Program-made: the position numbers and the translations under genes | In this document: piece by piece, positions 62,369 to 64,000 of the stretch | How positions within the stretch are numbered: the first letter of the stretch is position 1 | How the letters are laid out: each line of letters starts with the position of its first letter | Notes under the pieces: generated by a model | What the model saw: the letters and a program-made list of their open reading frames with translations, nothing else | What the model was told of the DNA's origin: nothing | Database searches by the model: none | Assembly (NCBI RefSeq): GCF_000819845.1 | Contig: NZ_CDCG01000034.1 | Location: forward strand, 1 to 64,000 | Length of the DNA: 64,000 nt | DNA from: Aeromonas enteropelogenes | Lineage (GTDB): Bacteria; Pseudomonadota; Gammaproteobacteria; Enterobacterales; Aeromonadaceae | Reading direction: 5' to 3'

Positions 62369-63514
62369 ATGATGCAAATCGATGGCGTGGGCGCGGCCCA
62401 ACCCAAGGGAGTGGGTGTTTCTCCCAAATCGCCCCAACAGGCACAGGCAAAGCAGAATCAGGGCGGGGAGGAGGTCTCCCTGCACCAGCCACCGAAGTGG
62501 GCTCAGGTGCTGATCCAGCAGGCGCTGCAATTCTCCCTGGAGATCAACGGCCAGCACTATCAGGCGCCCAAGACGAAGGCGCCGGAGGAGATCACCCCCG
62601 AGACCCTGTTCGACTTCCAGTCGGTGGCGGACAACGTGCTGCAGTTCGTCACCGGTCGTCTGGGGGCAGCTCGTGCCGATGGCAAGTCCGACGACGAGCT
62701 GACCAAGATGATGGAGCAAGCCCGCAAGGGGGTCGACATGGGCTTTAACGCAGCCAAGCAGCAGCTGGGGGATCTGGCTACCGACAACGAGGACATCAAG
62801 ACCGGCATCGAGCAGAGCTACAAGCTGATCCAGGACGGGCTCGAGGAGTTTGAACGGGAGTTTTTCGGCAAGGTCTCCCCCACCGAGCGGGCCGCGATCG
62901 AGATGGCCAGCCGCCAGCAGGGTATCCTAGAGATCGAAACCAAGGATGGCGACAAGGTGCTGCTGCGTTTCAACGACAGCTGGCAGATGAAGTCCAGGCA
63001 GGGTGAGGGGGGCAGCCAGTTCAGCCTCAAGTCGAGCCAGAGCTTCAGCTTCTCCCTGGAAGGGGATCTCAGCAGCGAAGAGATGGACTCTATCGGCAAG
63101 CTGGTCAAGGGGATCGACGATCTGGCGGGGAGCTTCTTCTCAGGCAACTTCGACGATCTGCTCAAGAAAGCGGGCGAGCTGCAACTGGATGACAGCCAGT
63201 TGGCCTCCTACTCCCTCAAGCTCAAGCAGAGCGTCAAGCTGAGCCAGACCTATCAGGGGGCCCACTCCCTGCAGGAGATGCTCAAACCGCTGGCCGACTA
63301 CCTGCCCAAACTTGATCAGGTGCAGCAGCAGGCGGATACCCTGTTGCCCGCCTCCCAGCAACAGGCGCTGGTGCCTGCCGTGCTGGCCGCCAGAGGGGAG
63401 GAGGAACCGGCCCAGGTCAACAGCTTCACCAGCTTCAACCAGCGTATGCTGGAGGCGCTGCGGATGATTGGCCAGTTCCAGCCCGCGACCGGAACCGACA
63501 GCCAGTACGGCTGA
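62369..63514 (+). CDS. DUF5610-like protein
   Basis: Protein of 381 residues from ATG 62369 (GGGAGGACAC before it; the next codon is also ATG). No signal peptide or membrane segment. The N-terminus is Gln/Pro/Lys-rich and low-complexity (about 1-45). A helical domain (PETLFDFQSVADNVLQFVTG, about 80-160) resembles what I recall as DUF5610; then come beta-rich SFSFSLEGDLSS and a helical C-terminus rich in Gln/Leu. Function unknown. It stands between trmA and the adenosyltransferase-like gene with its own terminator. Confidence 0.7.
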   Translation: MMQIDGVGAAQPKGVGVSPKSPQQAQAKQNQGGEEVSLHQPPKWAQVLIQQALQFSLEINGQHYQAPKTKAPEEITPETLFDFQSVADNVLQFVTGRLGAARADGKSDDELTKMMEQARKGVDMGFNAAKQQLGDLATDNEDIKTGIEQSYKLIQDGLEEFEREFFGKVSPTERAAIEMASRQQGILEIETKDGDKVLLRFNDSWQMKSRQGEGGSQFSLKSSQSFSFSLEGDLSSEEMDSIGKLVKGIDDLAGSFFSGNFDDLLKKAGELQLDDSQLASYSLKLKQSVKLSQTYQGAHSLQEMLKPLADYLPKLDQVQQQADTLLPASQQQALVPAVLAARGEEEPAQVNSFTSFNQRMLEALRMIGQFQPATGTDSQYG

Positions 63515-63541
63515 TAGCCGGCCTCACTCCTTAATAATCAG

Positions 63542-63585
63542 CCGTTTGCCACGCCCGCCGGGGGCTGGCAAACTGGCCTTTTCTT
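63542..63585 (+). terminator. terminator after the DUF5610-like gene
   Basis: Arms gtttgcca (63544-63551) and tggcaaac (63566-63573), with an inner gcc/ggc stack, followed by TGGCCTTTTCTT. Confidence 0.5.
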
Positions 63586-63600
63586 CAATCCGGTCGTCCC

Positions 63601-64000
63601 ATGAACCCCAAGAAGCCCAGAGACAAGCGCGAGCTCTGCTACCCCTTTATTTTCGAAACGTCGCTCAAATGTGATTTTGAAATTGCCACCGACGAGCTCT
63701 GCTGTCAGGTGGGCGCCGTGTTGTCACACCTTGCACCGGATGCCGATATTCGGCCCATGCTGGCGGATCTCGCAGCGTTGCAACGGCTTATCTACAACCT
63801 CAACGGTTCGGTGCGCGGCAAGCTCGGCATCTTCGAGGAGGATCTGGACTGGCTCAAGGGGCGTTACGATCACTATAACGAGGCGAGCCGTGGCCGGGTC
63901 ACCGGGTTCGTGTTGCCCCAGGGGCCGCAACCCATCCCGACCCTGCATCTGTGCCGCTGTGGCAGCAAGAAGGTGGTGCGACTGCTGGTGCGGCTGGAGG
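63601..64000 (+). CDS. PduO-type cobalamin adenosyltransferase-like protein (partial)
   Basis: Runs off the right edge; 133 codons are visible. It begins MNPKKPRDKRELCYPFIFET. It shows a PduO-like pattern: ATDELCCQVGAVLSHL (the usual GTxDELxxxIG), ALQRLIYNLNGSVRGKLGI, GFVLPQGPQP and LHLCRCGSKKVVRLLVRLE (the usual hARtxxRRaER helix). ATP:cob(I)alamin adenosyltransferases make the coenzyme B12 upper ligand, but several residues differ from canonical PduO, so activity is uncertain. The ribosome site is weak. No B12 enzyme is nearby in this window. Confidence 0.6.
   Translation, partial: MNPKKPRDKRELCYPFIFETSLKCDFEIATDELCCQVGAVLSHLAPDADIRPMLADLAALQRLIYNLNGSVRGKLGIFEEDLDWLKGRYDHYNEASRGRVTGFVLPQGPQPIPTLHLCRCGSKKVVRLLVRLE

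Overview
The window looks like chromosomal core sequence of a gammaproteobacterium, most probably Aeromonas. That rests on GC-rich coding sequence, protein sequences close to but distinct from Enterobacterales and Vibrio, and blocks in E. coli-like order (slmA-dut-coaBC / radC-rpmB-rpmG / mutM; nirBDC-cysG; hslVU-ftsN-argS; galETKM; mglBAC; ubiCA / plsB / lexA). The species assignment is inference. I saw no prophage, transposase, integron, CRISPR array, rRNA or tRNA.

Layout. 158-4915: a Pat/YfiQ-type protein acyltransferase, a 63-residue orphan, a periplasmic binding-like protein and ilvY. 5142-9611: ilvC, pgi and mscS. 9766-13242: slmA with a triplicated 3' end, dut and coaBC, then radC. 13379-16251: rpmB, rpmG, a small membrane protein, mutM and a VirK/YbjX (DUF535) gene. 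16300-21442: coaD and an LPS inner-core block (GT9, WaaE-like GT2, waaF, waaA). 21515-25441: an AcuI/YhdH reductase, several small proteins, a FliL-like protein and ubiCA. 25515-30910: plsB, lexA with two LexA boxes, a possible structured RNA before a 98-residue orphan, and mgtE. 31057-36316: cysG-nirC-nirD-nirB with FNR and NarL/P sites. 36617-42260: a YbhRSFG-type ABC exporter under a TetR regulator. 42423-48315: hslUV, ftsN, argS and uppP. 48448-60992: galETKM, a GalR-type repressor, lacZ and mglBAC, tied together by repeated GalR-type operators. 61068-64000: trmA, a DUF5610-like gene and the start of a PduO-like adenosyltransferase.

How they fit together. The gal-lacZ-mgl block is a self-contained galactoside module: Mgl imports galactose and small galactosides, LacZ cleaves beta-galactosides, and GalMKTE runs the Leloir pathway. 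The nir operon couples cytosolic nitrite reduction, nitrite transport and siroheme synthesis under anaerobic control.

Most unusual. Three short tandem duplications (about 89, 107 and 110 bp) sit exactly at gene boundaries. At nirB/nirD and at tetR/ybhG the duplicated junction forms a small chimeric ORF: the head of the downstream protein fused to the tail of the upstream one. Each is embedded by ATGA overlaps on both sides. In the nirD copy all 11 nucleotide differences over 24 codons are synonymous. The slmA tail occurs three times in tandem. I regard this repeated pattern of junction echoes as the best candidate for something undescribed.
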